A stretch of 22,168 nt of DNA from the IMG/VR virus record IMGVR_UViG_3300009081_000045, positions 1 through 22,168 of that record. One strand, given 5' to 3'. The position numbers were made by a program, and so were the translations under genes. The DNA comes from a virus. Positions 4,767-11,070 of the stretch are shown here, in pieces. Each line of letters begins with the position of its first letter. The first letter of the stretch is position 1. Below the pieces are notes generated by a model. The model was not told the origin of the DNA, ran no database searches, and worked only from the letters and a program-made list of their open reading frames with translations.

Positions 4767-5767
4767 AAACAGCTGGAGACTCAATAGACTATTTATTGAA
4801 CTATCGTAATGGTAAAATAAAACAAGGTTTAGAAATAGGATGCGATTTAGACAATTATTTAAGATTCAAACCTAAACAACTAAATATCATTTTAGGACAC
4901 GACAACGTAGGTAAAACGTATTGGATAAATTGGTACTTTTTAAATTTGGCACTAAAACACGAATTAACGTTTTGTATCTGGAGTGGTGAAAATCAAAAAG
5001 GTCAAATATTACGTGATTTAATTCAAATGTATTCAGGTCAACAATTTAAAACACTTACTGAAGAAGAAATAATGACTTATTCAACTTATTTAGAACAATA
5101 CTTTCAATTTGTAGACAACTCAAAACTATACAAGCCTGAAGAATTGTTAAAGATATTTGAAGATAGTAATTGCAAAGTAGGTTTAATTGACCCGTTCACG
5201 GGTTTAGATAGGCAAATGACGTATGAAGGTAACTATGAATTCATGAATAAAGCGCGTCAAATGGTTAATTTTACGGGAATGACTTTGTACATAAACACGC
5301 ACCCGAATACTGAAAGCGGTAGGGGTGCAAATATTTACACGGAAGGCGAATGGAAGGGTAACTTAAAAGCACCGTTAAAAGACCATATTGAAGGTGGTAA
5401 AGCATTTAGTAACCGTTGCGACGATTTCTTTGTAATTCATCGTTTAGTAAAAGACCCTATAATGAAATATTCAACTTGGATCAACGTAGAAAAAATAAAA
5501 GACGTTGAAACAGTCGGTAAACACACTGGATTAAACGAACCAGTAATGTGTAATTTTAATTCGGGTTTAGGGTTTGTAATTGGTAACGTTGACCCGCTAC
5601 AAAAACACCGACCTAAAAGCGTAAAATCAAATAGTTTTCCTGTACGTAATCCTGATATTGTAAACGGAAAAGAATTACTTTCGTTTAGCGAACGAATGAA
5701 GCAAGGCGCATTTGAAGAATTAAAACCAATTGAAAACAAGAACGGCGAAATGACTATGCCATTTTAA
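4760..5767 (+). CDS. DnaB/RepA-like RecA-fold replicative ATPase
   Basis: This 335-residue protein has a RecA-type core. Walker A is GHDNVGKT (46-53), followed by the strand TFCIWSGENQ with the presumed catalytic Glu77, then Walker B VGLIDPF (140-146, Asp144) and the sensor strand MTLYINTHPNTES (174-186). The order matches hexameric helicases of the DnaB/RepA class. It lacks a separate primase or DnaB N-terminal domain, so it would be a stand-alone helicase core, probably loaded by the upstream DUF6291-like protein. The C-terminal 60 residues are polar and end ENKNGEMTMPF. A KaiC-like recombination ATPase is a less likely alternative. Confidence 0.8.
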   Translation: MLKTAGDSIDYLLNYRNGKIKQGLEIGCDLDNYLRFKPKQLNIILGHDNVGKTYWINWYFLNLALKHELTFCIWSGENQKGQILRDLIQMYSGQQFKTLTEEEIMTYSTYLEQYFQFVDNSKLYKPEELLKIFEDSNCKVGLIDPFTGLDRQMTYEGNYEFMNKARQMVNFTGMTLYINTHPNTESGRGANIYTEGEWKGNLKAPLKDHIEGGKAFSNRCDDFFVIHRLVKDPIMKYSTWINVEKIKDVETVGKHTGLNEPVMCNFNSGLGFVIGNVDPLQKHRPKSVKSNSFPVRNPDIVNGKELLSFSERMKQGAFEELKPIENKNGEMTMPF

Positions 5768-5777
5768 ATTAAGAAAT

Positions 5778-6068
5778 ATGCTTGAAATGATAAAACGTAA
5801 AGCGGGTTTAAACGTACTTTACTGGAAAATAAAATATAGTTTAGACAACATAAAAGAAAAACACGAACACCGTACCGACCTAATTGAATCAATGGAAAAA
5901 AGCCTAACCGAAGTAGGCGAAGCGGTGCAATACTTAAACCACGTAGACAAAATGTTAATGGCTACGAATAGACGAAACCACGAATTAGAACTTGAAAACA
6001 TAATGCTAAAACAAGAGAATAAGAGTTTGAATAAGCATTTAGAAATGTTAATAAGCGGTGAAATATGA
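5778..6068 (+). CDS. Coiled-coil small protein
   Basis: This 96-residue protein is almost wholly helical with heptad-like Leu/Ile/Met spacing through residues 20-92 (LDNIKEKHEHRTDLIESMEK and LELENIMLKQENKSLNKHLE). This predicts a coiled-coil oligomer. It begins 10 nt after the helicase gene and overlaps the next gene by ATGA. No enzymatic motif is present; a scaffolding role in the replication complex is possible but unproven. Confidence 0.65.
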   Translation: MLEMIKRKAGLNVLYWKIKYSLDNIKEKHEHRTDLIESMEKSLTEVGEAVQYLNHVDKMLMATNRRNHELELENIMLKQENKSLNKHLEMLISGEI

Positions 6069-6427
6069 AAACAAATGAATTAAGAATAGGAAACTATTTA
6101 AACGGAAAACAAGGTCACGTTATAGTGTCTGAAATTAGAACAAATAATAGTGTAAAAATACACGATAATACGAGTAGGTTTTATGTTGGAATTTGTTTGA
6201 TACCTATTAAAATAACAACAGAGTGGTTATTGAAATTAGGATTTGAATATAATGATAATATAGGTCTATATCAAAATGGTGGATTTGATGTTGATATAGA
6301 AGATGATGTATATTGTCATTTCTACATGAATGATTACGGCGATTGGTATAAATATATTGAATACGTTCATCAGCTTCAAAATTTATACTTTGCACTTACG
6401 GGTGAAGAACTAACGGTTGAACTATGA
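6065..6427 (+). CDS. Conserved Bacteroidetes phage hypothetical protein
   Basis: This 120-residue protein has a recognisable layout: ELRIGNYLNGK at the start, a middle ITTEWLLKLGFEY, and the ending YVHQLQNLYFALTGEELTVE. Proteins with this pattern are widespread in Bacteroidetes phages and prophages, without a known function. The first three quarters use only AGA/AGG for Arg and are AT-richer than neighbours, while the last 15 codons use ACG. ATGA overlaps link it to both neighbours. Confidence 0.75.
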   Translation: MKTNELRIGNYLNGKQGHVIVSEIRTNNSVKIHDNTSRFYVGICLIPIKITTEWLLKLGFEYNDNIGLYQNGGFDVDIEDDVYCHFYMNDYGDWYKYIEYVHQLQNLYFALTGEELTVEL

Positions 6428-6951
6428 AAAATAAAAAATGTAAATACTGCCGTCAACAATTCCAACCAATTACAACGCTGCAAAAAAATTGCTTCGACCC
6501 TAATTGTGTAACTGAATGGATAAACGATGTAAAACAAAAGAACTGGCAAAAGAAAAAAGCGAAGTTAAAAGCCGATTTAATGACCGTTCAAGACTATATT
6601 AAATTAGCGCAGCAAGTATTTAATAAATACATTCGTTTACGAGATGCTGGCAACCTTTGTATATCGTGCCAAAAAAAGCCGTTAAAAGAAAACGCTGGAC
6701 ACTTCTACAATGCTAATAATCATTGGAACGTACGTTTTGACGAACGCAACGTGCATTTACAATGCGAACACTGTAATACTTATTTAAGTGGTAATTTGAT
6801 TGAATACAGAAAGCAATTAATTAACAAGATAGGAATTGAACAATTAACACTTTTAGAGCTGGAAGCTAATAAAACACGGAAGTTTACAATAGACGAATTA
6901 AAGGAAATAATTAACAAGTATAAATTAAAGATTAAACAATATGGAAATTAA
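6424..6951 (+). CDS. ninG: NinG/Rap-family recombination nuclease
   Basis: This 175-residue protein matches the lambda NinG (Rap) family, structure-specific nucleases acting on recombination intermediates. Seen are the N-terminal zinc pair KKCKYC (Cys6, Cys9) with CFDPNC (Cys23, Cys28), the basic helix WQKKKAKLKADLMTVQDYIK, and the HNH-like zinc core with CISCQK (Cys79, Cys82), AGHF (His93), HLQCEHCN (Cys114, Cys117) and SGN. The length is typical of the family. It overlaps both neighbours by a few nt and lies between the replication and ERF/exonuclease genes, consistent with branch processing. Confidence 0.88.
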   Translation: MKNKKCKYCRQQFQPITTLQKNCFDPNCVTEWINDVKQKNWQKKKAKLKADLMTVQDYIKLAQQVFNKYIRLRDAGNLCISCQKKPLKENAGHFYNANNHWNVRFDERNVHLQCEHCNTYLSGNLIEYRKQLINKIGIEQLTLLELEANKTRKFTIDELKEIINKYKLKIKQYGN

Positions 6952-7123
6952 ATTAAAATGGATTTACCCAACTAAGGTAAAAAACAAGTACGGTTACATT
7001 TATAATTATTTTTACGTTCGTAGAAATAGGCAGTATCTTTATTCAAGCCAAAGATTAGAAGATGCGCAAGACTTTGTAATTAGATATGCTGAAAAGAATA
7101 ACATTAAAAACATTTACAAATGA
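6941..7123 (+). CDS. Small basic hypothetical protein
   Basis: This 60-residue protein is rich in Tyr, Lys and Arg (NKYGYIYNYFYVRRNRQYLYSS is the core region), with strand-strand-helix character (strands about 6-30, helix SQRLEDAQDFVIRYAEK). The shape recalls small three-stranded DNA-binding domains such as AP2 or integrase arm-binding domains, but no family can be confirmed. It overlaps NinG by 11 nt and the next gene by ATGA. Confidence 0.6.
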   Translation: MEIKLKWIYPTKVKNKYGYIYNYFYVRRNRQYLYSSQRLEDAQDFVIRYAEKNNIKNIYK

Positions 7124-7479
7124 TTACGGGATTTGAAGAACACACCAGCGAATTAACAGCTGAAGAAATGGAAATATTAAATATAGTAATTCACGGATTT
7201 AGGCAGTACAAGAAAAACAATCCGATTAAGAGCGAATTAATAGTAACACGAATGAATCAGTATTTACAATACAACGGATACAAAATTAAAATGACTGGTC
7301 CGCGTTTACGTAAAATGGTTAATTACATACGTTCAAATGGCTTAATTCCTTTAATAGCTAACTCACAGGGATATTTTACGAGCGATTGTAAGCAAACTAT
7401 AATCGAACAAATAACAAGCCTTCAGGAGCGCGCAAATTCAATTGAACGATGCGCACAAGGTTTAAAGAAATTTTTGTAA
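7120..7479 (+). CDS. Putative winged-helix DNA-binding protein
   Basis: In this 119-residue protein the middle (about 36-95) reads as helix, turn, helix, strands: NPIKSELIVTRMNQYLQYNG, KMTGPRLRKMVNYIRSNG, LIPLIANSQGYF. The ending GLIPLIANSQGYF resembles the wing of replication- or transcription-regulating winged helices. The C-terminal tail is helical with ERCAQGLKKFL. It lies between NinG and the recombination genes. A regulator or origin-binding accessory is plausible; enzymatic motifs are absent. Confidence 0.65.
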   Translation: MITGFEEHTSELTAEEMEILNIVIHGFRQYKKNNPIKSELIVTRMNQYLQYNGYKIKMTGPRLRKMVNYIRSNGLIPLIANSQGYFTSDCKQTIIEQITSLQERANSIERCAQGLKKFL

Positions 7480-7480
7480 A

Positions 7481-7705
7481 ATGAGAATATATATAATTAA
7501 GCATAAAGGAGCTAATATTTGGCAAAATACAGTTACCGAACAAAGAATTAAAATTAATAATGAAATTGAAATTTTAGTAGGTTATAGTTTTTTTAGAAAA
7601 AAAGATGCTTTAAAATATTTAAAAACATTTAAATACAGTGAATTTTTTGAAGTTGTTGGATGTACGGTTGATAAAACAAATGCGGATAATAGAAAAAAAG
7701 GATAA
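7481..7705 (+). CDS. Small hypothetical protein
   Basis: This 74-residue protein has a strand-rich start (MRIYIIKHKGANIWQNTV), then a pattern KKDALKYLKTFKYSEFFEVV familiar from short phage proteins of unknown function, ending VDKTNADNRKKG. Arg is encoded only by AGA and the gene is AT-richer than its neighbours. It begins 1 nt after the previous stop and is the last gene before a promoter. Confidence 0.6.
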   Translation: MRIYIIKHKGANIWQNTVTEQRIKINNEIEILVGYSFFRKKDALKYLKTFKYSEFFEVVGCTVDKTNADNRKKG

Positions 7706-7744
7706 TATTTTTTTTAAAACTATTCTTATATTAAAAATTTACAT

Positions 7745-7752
7745 TATATTTG
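7745..7752 (+). promoter_or_regulatory. Promoter of the recombination operon (-7 box)
   Basis: TATATTTG is an exact TAnnTTTG match, 22 bp before the ERF start codon. The -33 region around 7723-7725 reads TTC rather than TTG. The gap 7706-7774 is otherwise very A/T-rich with no terminator hairpin, so read-through from the upstream operon is also possible. Confidence 0.6.
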
Positions 7753-7774
7753 TAGAAAATTAAACAAAGTTATT

Positions 7775-8293
7775 ATGAAAAATTTATTAAAAAGTCTGGC
7801 AGCGTTCCAGCAAGAAGTGAAAGTAATTCACAAAGAAACGCAAGGGTACGGGTACTCATATAGTGATCTCCCTAAAATATTTAGCGAAGTAAATCCATTA
7901 CTACAAAAACACGGATTAGGATTTACACAGTTAATTAATTCACAAGACGGATTAAACTATCTTAAAACGGTTTTATTTCACGTTGAAAGCGGTGAAATGA
8001 TTGATTCAAATACTTTAATTCCATACGTACAATTAAAAGGAATGAACGACTTTCAAAGTTTCGGTTCTGGAGTTACGTATTTTCGTAGGTACTGTTTAAG
8101 TTCAATTTTAGGATTAGTAACCGACAAAGATACGGACGCGTCAGGCGAACAGGAAAAACCTAAAAAAGAAAGCTTGGATAATAAAAGGTTTACGGATGCT
8201 TTGAAAGCAATTAACGAAGGTAAAATTACTATCGAAAAGTTAAAAGAGAAATTTCAATTAAGCGAAGCACAAGAAAAAGCCTTGTTATTATGA
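7775..8293 (+). CDS. erf: ERF-family single-strand annealing protein
   Basis: This 172-residue protein matches the ERF family of phage annealing proteins, which coat single strands and pair homologous DNA. Characteristic segments are YSYSDLPKIFSEVNPLLQKH (27-46), HGLGFTQ, and FGSGVTYFRRYCLSSILGLV (96-115) followed by the acidic DKDTDA. The C-terminal 45 residues form a charged linker and a short helical domain. Its TGA overlaps the start of a YqaJ-type exonuclease, the usual two-component arrangement in which the exonuclease makes 3' tails that the annealing protein uses. It has its own promoter. Confidence 0.9.
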   Translation: MKNLLKSLAAFQQEVKVIHKETQGYGYSYSDLPKIFSEVNPLLQKHGLGFTQLINSQDGLNYLKTVLFHVESGEMIDSNTLIPYVQLKGMNDFQSFGSGVTYFRRYCLSSILGLVTDKDTDASGEQEKPKKESLDNKRFTDALKAINEGKITIEKLKEKFQLSEAQEKALLL

Positions 8294-8964
8294 AAGTACG
8301 TTGTTCACAAATCGGCAAAATAATGACGAACCCCCGCACAAAGGGGGAGCGTCTTTCGCTAACTACTAAAAGCTACATTTTAGAATTAGCAATTCAAGAG
8401 AAATACGGAATACATAAAGAGTTCTGGAGTAGATACACGGACAAAGGAAACGAAGTAGAACCCGAAGCGATTAAATTAACTGAAAGTGTTTTAGACGTAG
8501 GCTTTATTTACAAGAATGAAGAACAATTTTTTAATGACTGGGTAACTGGTAAACCTGATGTAAACACGGATGTACTGATTGACGTTAAAAGTTCTTGGGA
8601 TGCGTTTACATTTTTTGAAAAGGTAGTAGAAAACGAACTAAATAACAAAGATTATTACTACCAACTTCAGGGTTATATGTGGCTAACGGACAAACAAGAA
8701 GCTTTATTATGCTATTGTTTAGTTGATACGCCTTTACAAATAGTAGAAGACGAAATTAGAAGGGAACACTGGAAGCAAAACCTAATTAGTGAAAGCAACG
8801 ATTTAAGAGAGTTTGTAGAAGATAAGCATACATTCGGACACATACCTATGGAAAAGCGCGTTAAAACGCACGTAGTAAAGCGTGACGATGAAGTTATTGA
8901 AGCTATTAAAACACGAATAGAAGAATGTAACGAATATTATAACGAAATAATTAAATTAATATGA
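8290..8964 (+). CDS. YqaJ/lambda-type exonuclease
   Basis: This 224-residue protein has the PD-(D/E)xK layout of viral recombination exonucleases: helix with SRYTDKGNEVEPEAI (Glu55, Glu57), the acidic strand TGKPDV (Asp90), the core LIDVKSSW (Asp98, Lys100), and the helix DYYYQLQGYMWL (Gln125, Tyr129) typical of YqaJ proteins. It should digest one strand of duplex ends 5' to 3' to feed the ERF protein, whose gene it overlaps by ATGA. The size is normal and no key residue is missing. Confidence 0.88.
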   Translation: MKVRCSQIGKIMTNPRTKGERLSLTTKSYILELAIQEKYGIHKEFWSRYTDKGNEVEPEAIKLTESVLDVGFIYKNEEQFFNDWVTGKPDVNTDVLIDVKSSWDAFTFFEKVVENELNNKDYYYQLQGYMWLTDKQEALLCYCLVDTPLQIVEDEIRREHWKQNLISESNDLREFVEDKHTFGHIPMEKRVKTHVVKRDDEVIEAIKTRIEECNEYYNEIIKLI

Positions 8965-9218
8965 AAAATGATGTGTTTAATTTAGCTAAAAATTTAAAAG
9001 AACAGTATGATAGGCTTTATGAATATAGAAGGAAGTTACAGCATGCTAAAGGTTGTGGTTTAAATAAAGTATACTTAGAGTATACTGTTGGACCTTTTAA
9101 TACACCATGTGATGTATATTTTAAAAATTTAGATTTGATAAGAGAATCTATTGAAAAAGAAATAGAGTTGGTAACTGTTGAGTTAGATGAATTACAAAAA
9201 CAATTTGATAATCTTTAA
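8961..9218 (+). CDS. Small coiled-coil hypothetical protein
   Basis: This 85-residue protein is helical at both ends (NLAKNLKEQYDRLYEYRRKLQ and IRESIEKEIELVTVELDELQKQF), around a short middle with two Cys (HAKGCGLNKVYLEYTVGPFNTPCDVYF). It could fold as a helical hairpin or dimerise. Arg codons are all AGA/AGG, unlike the exonuclease gene it overlaps by ATGA. The function is unknown; its place suggests an accessory to recombination or an inserted small gene. Confidence 0.65.
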   Translation: MKNDVFNLAKNLKEQYDRLYEYRRKLQHAKGCGLNKVYLEYTVGPFNTPCDVYFKNLDLIRESIEKEIELVTVELDELQKQFDNL

Positions 9219-9229
9219 ACTTAATTAAT

Positions 9230-9385
9230 ATGAACCCCGAAGTGAACCAAGAAATACAAGACTTAAAAAAAGAACTAAAAGAAATAAAGCAATTAATAGA
9301 AGCTTTAACTGCGCTAACTGATGAAGGCGGTACTGTAAATGCTGATTCTTTAGTAATTAAAATGTTAAAAGTAAAAGTAAAATAA
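9230..9385 (+). CDS. Small acidic coiled-coil protein
   Basis: This 51-residue ORF (MNPEVNQEIQDLKKELKEIK then QLIEALTALTD) has clean heptad spacing over residues 6-30, then a short region EGGTVNADSLVIKMLKVKVK. It fills the gap between two genes, starting 11 nt after one stop and ending 2 nt before the next start. The coiled coil suggests dimerisation. No family is recognised. Confidence 0.55.
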   Translation: MNPEVNQEIQDLKKELKEIKQLIEALTALTDEGGTVNADSLVIKMLKVKVK

Positions 9386-9387
9386 AA

Positions 9388-9891
9388 ATGGAAAAGAAAA
9401 GTTGTAAACTAAGGTTAGAAAGAAAAGAAACAATCAATAAATATATTATTGCGTGTAATAAATTAAAAGAGCAATTTAATGATAAAACATTTTCTAAGCC
9501 TTATATTTTTTCAAAAGAAAATAAAATTAATAGCAAATTATTTTCTTGGTTATTTGAAAAAAATGTTATATATAGAGAATATGATGAAGAAGGTATTTTT
9601 TTGTATAAATGGGATGAAAAAATACCAATAACCCCAAAATTATTTTTAACTTTTTTAGATGATATGAGGGAAATAAATTATAAATCTAAATTAAAAAGAA
9701 AAATTACTATAGACAATAGTGTTAAAGAACCTACTTTATTTGATAAAGTTAATAATGGTATTGAGATAAACACCAACCCACCTAAAATAAAACAAGAAAA
9801 AAACGTATTGAAAAAACAACCTAAACAAATAGTTGAAAAACCACAACAAGAATTAGGGTTAATAAGAAGGTTTTTAAGATGGATTTACTAA
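9388..9891 (+). CDS. Hypothetical protein with Lys/Pro-rich linker
   Basis: Residues 1-95 of this 167-residue protein look like a small helical or winged-helix domain (SKENKINSKLFSWLFEKNV, then GIFLYKWDEKIPITP). Residues 100-150 are a low-complexity linker rich in Lys, Pro, Asn and Gln containing EPTLFD. The last residues, ELGLIRRFLRWIY, form a short amphipathic aromatic/basic tail that could dock onto a partner or membrane. It is one of the AT-richest genes here, and all visible Arg codons are AGA/AGG, pointing to a different origin from the adjacent exonuclease. No family is recognised. Confidence 0.65.
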   Translation: MEKKSCKLRLERKETINKYIIACNKLKEQFNDKTFSKPYIFSKENKINSKLFSWLFEKNVIYREYDEEGIFLYKWDEKIPITPKLFLTFLDDMREINYKSKLKRKITIDNSVKEPTLFDKVNNGIEINTNPPKIKQEKNVLKKQPKQIVEKPQQELGLIRRFLRWIY

Positions 9892-9907
9892 CAAATAATA
9901 AAATAAA

Positions 9908-10153
9908 ATGGAACAAAAAAACTACGGTAGTCTATCTACCAACAAATTTAAAAAACAAGATTCACACCCTGATTTTAAAGGTAGTATAACAATCAACGGA
10001 ATTAAGTACGAATTAGCTGGATGGAAAAAACAAGGCGACAACGGAGCTTATATAGGTTTACAAGCACAATTACCAAGGGATAATCAAAACGCCGTTAAAC
10101 AGCCTGAAACGCAGCCTAAAAACGATATATCCGACTTCTTAAACGATTTCTAA
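9908..10153 (+). CDS. Putative SSB-like small OB-type protein
   Basis: This 81-residue protein has a conserved phage pattern: GSLSTNKFKKQDSHPDFKGS then ITINGIKYELAGWKKQGDNG and AYIGLQAQ. This suggests a compact beta-barrel with aromatic residues on strands. After a polar linker it ends NDISDFLNDF, an acidic tail with terminal Phe resembling the protein-docking tail of single-stranded DNA-binding proteins. Its place in the ERF/exonuclease operon supports single-strand binding, but no SSB signature is certain and this remains inference. Confidence 0.6.
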   Translation: MEQKNYGSLSTNKFKKQDSHPDFKGSITINGIKYELAGWKKQGDNGAYIGLQAQLPRDNQNAVKQPETQPKNDISDFLNDF

Positions 10154-10363
10154 ATGAAAGCAAGTAAAATAATAGCAAATAGCGACGAGTTAACCCGTAA
10201 AATGTTACGGGACTACCTACAAAAACACGAACTATCATTGAATGCTTTTTGTTTAGATGCTAAACTTCATCAAAGTAATATTCACACGTTTTTAAATGGC
10301 AAGTCTTTAACAAGTAAAACGATCCAGCGTTTAGCGAAGTACCTAAATGAAAAAGGAATGTAA
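10154..10363 (+). CDS. Cro/XRE-type helix-turn-helix regulator
   Basis: This 69-residue single-domain protein contains a helix-turn-helix at about 28-50 (LSLNAFCLDAKLHQSNIHTF), then LNGKSLTSKTIQRLAKYL, a standard lambda-repressor-like fold. It begins 1 nt after the previous stop and its TAA overlaps the next start as TAATG. The size fits a Cro-like DNA binder acting on phage promoters. A perfect GTGT/ACAC inverted repeat lies about 130 nt downstream, but operators cannot be assigned. Confidence 0.8.
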   Translation: MKASKIIANSDELTRKMLRDYLQKHELSLNAFCLDAKLHQSNIHTFLNGKSLTSKTIQRLAKYLNEKGM

Positions 10364-10482
10364 TGAACTACTTAGTAAGAATAATGATATACATTGACGG
10401 GCAGTATCATACCCCTCAAGAGATACTTGATAAGATTAACGACCAAGGAGATGGGCAGTTAATACTGTCACAGGCTCATTAG
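10363..10482 (+). CDS. Small hypothetical protein
   Basis: This 39-residue ORF (MNYLVRIMIYIDGQYHTPQE...) starts in a TAATG overlap with the regulator gene, suggesting coupled translation. It has a hydrophobic strand-like start and a helix with PQEILDKINDQGDG. Base use shifts here, with more G and C than upstream, and continues so into the non-coding island. It is short and unrecognised. Confidence 0.4.
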   Translation: MNYLVRIMIYIDGQYHTPQEILDKINDQGDGQLILSQAH

Positions 10483-10517
10483 AGATAGTGGTGTAATGTA
10501 ACACGCCTTGGTTTTAT

Positions 10518-10610
10518 AGTCAGGTGGCAGATTGGTTATGCAATTGGTACTTCAAACGGAAAGTGTACATATCCTACCAAAATAAACAGGTTCGAATCCT
10601 GTCCTGACTA
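10518..10610 (+). tRNA. tRNA-like gene with enlarged anticodon arm
   Basis: The 93-nt element has a perfect 7-bp acceptor stem (AGTCAGG 10518-10524 with CCTGACT 10603-10609), discriminator A, TG at positions 8-9, a 3-bp D stem GCA/TGC with loop GATTGGTTA, and a canonical T arm ACAGG-TTCGAAT-CCTGT (10586-10602). The variable region is AATAA. The anticodon arm is abnormal: a 6-bp stem TTGGTA/TACCAA (10544-10549, 10575-10580) encloses 25 nt instead of 7. Inside, GGAAA/TATCC (one A-A mismatch) closes a 7-nt loop GTGTACA, placing GTA in the anticodon position. TCA in the 8-nt bulge is an alternative. No CCA is encoded. It may be a degenerate tRNA or a tRNA mimic. Confidence 0.5.
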
Positions 10611-10628
10611 CAAAGGCTCTGGTAAGCC

Positions 10629-10699
10629 AACCCCCTGTCACTTAGATCGGCACTATGTCACGGGGGGTTATAACGTTCAGTAATAACCGCTCGTTTTTT
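10629..10699 (+). promoter_or_regulatory. Competing hairpins and T run, attenuator-like
   Basis: AACCCCCTGT (10629-10638) pairs with ACGGGGGGTT (10660-10669) over ten positions, one a T-G wobble. GGTTAT (10666-10671) can instead pair with ATAACC (10683-10688). The two share 10666-10669 and exclude each other. A run of six T (10694-10699) follows the second hairpin, 20 nt before the zinc-ribbon gene start. The layout resembles a terminator/antiterminator switch, but the 5-nt gap between stem and T run weakens it. Confidence 0.45.
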
Positions 10700-10718
10700 A
10701 ATTTTAAAAACTAATCTT

Positions 10719-10955
10719 ATGATATACAACCAACTTAATTTTAATGATGAACTTCGGATAAAACGCTACCGTAAAAAATGGCGGTTATTTAGTGTTATAA
10801 GCCGTTTGTTCTGTATGCACTTTTGGAAACGAAATGGTATTTATGGAAAAGTTGATATATGGACTTGCTGCAAATGTGGCAAAAACTATTATCAGGATTT
10901 ACCATTCGATTCTCCACCGATAAGTTATATTGAAGACACTTCAAATGGCTTATAA
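10719..10955 (+). CDS. Small zinc-ribbon protein
   Basis: The centre of this 78-residue protein carries CMHFW (Cys32, His34) and WTCCKCGKNYY (Cys50, Cys53), a likely four-ligand zinc ribbon (C-x-H...C-x2-C). The N-terminus is basic and helical (ELRIKRYRKKWRLFSVISRLF) and the C-terminus is a short acidic tail. Similar short HFW/WTCCKCGK proteins occur in phages without known function (from memory). It stands alone between a structured leader and a promoter, like an inserted single gene. Confidence 0.7.
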   Translation: MIYNQLNFNDELRIKRYRKKWRLFSVISRLFCMHFWKRNGIYGKVDIWTCCKCGKNYYQDLPFDSPPISYIEDTSNGL

Positions 10956-10961
10956 CACAAA

Positions 10962-10989
10962 GCTAAAAGATGTTTCAATATTTTTTAGC
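10962..10989 (+). terminator. Weak hairpin after the zinc-ribbon gene
   Basis: GCTAAAA (10962-10968) pairs with TTTTAGC (10983-10989) with a 14-nt loop. A long T run lies only at 10999-11008, about 10 nt beyond the stem, so this is a doubtful intrinsic terminator. It could also be a processing or operator site. It follows the gene by 6 nt. Confidence 0.35.
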
Positions 10990-11016
10990 AACTGTTATAT
11001 TTTTTTTCTAAAAGTG

Positions 11017-11046
11017 TTGTTTATTTAAAAAGTTATATTAATTTTG
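11017..11046 (+). promoter_or_regulatory. Bacteroidetes-type promoter
   Basis: TTG (11017-11019), a 19-bp spacer and TAATTTTG (11039-11046) repeat the exact geometry and -7 sequence of the promoter at 839-868. The next ATG is 24 nt downstream, the same distance as there, so the two may be co-regulated. Confidence 0.75.
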
Positions 11047-11070
11047 AAGAAATAATTAAACGATAGCACT

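Larger units (their letters stand above)
10483..10718 (+). other. Non-coding structured island
   Basis: This 236-nt gap has no credible ORF and is visibly richer in G/C than the surrounding DNA. It holds, in order, a GTGT (10491-10494)/ACAC (10501-10504) hairpin, a tRNA-like gene (10518-10610), a small hairpin GGCT (10615-10618)/AGCC (10625-10628), a GC-rich long hairpin overlapping a second hairpin (10629-10688), and a T run (10694-10699) before the zinc-ribbon gene. In a genome this dense, such a gap is likely functional RNA. Confidence 0.6.

Noticed and set aside
10483-10530. A second, upstream tRNA (D-arm-like GTGTAATGTAACAC followed by a CCTTG...CAGG arm)
   Set aside because: No acceptor stem or T arm can be matched to it; the anticodon-like stem needs a bulge and a 10-nt loop.
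10518-10610. Class II tRNA (Leu/Ser/Tyr) or selenocysteine tRNA with a long variable arm and TCA anticodon
   Set aside because: CTTCAAA looks like a UCA anticodon loop, but the flanking 5-nt arms do not pair; TTGGTA/TACCAA pairs perfectly instead and leaves a normal 5-nt variable loop. TGA is also used as a stop throughout.
10962-11008. Confident intrinsic terminator after the zinc-ribbon gene
   Set aside because: The stem is A/T-rich with a 14-nt loop and the T run is about 10 nt away; listed only as a weak feature.
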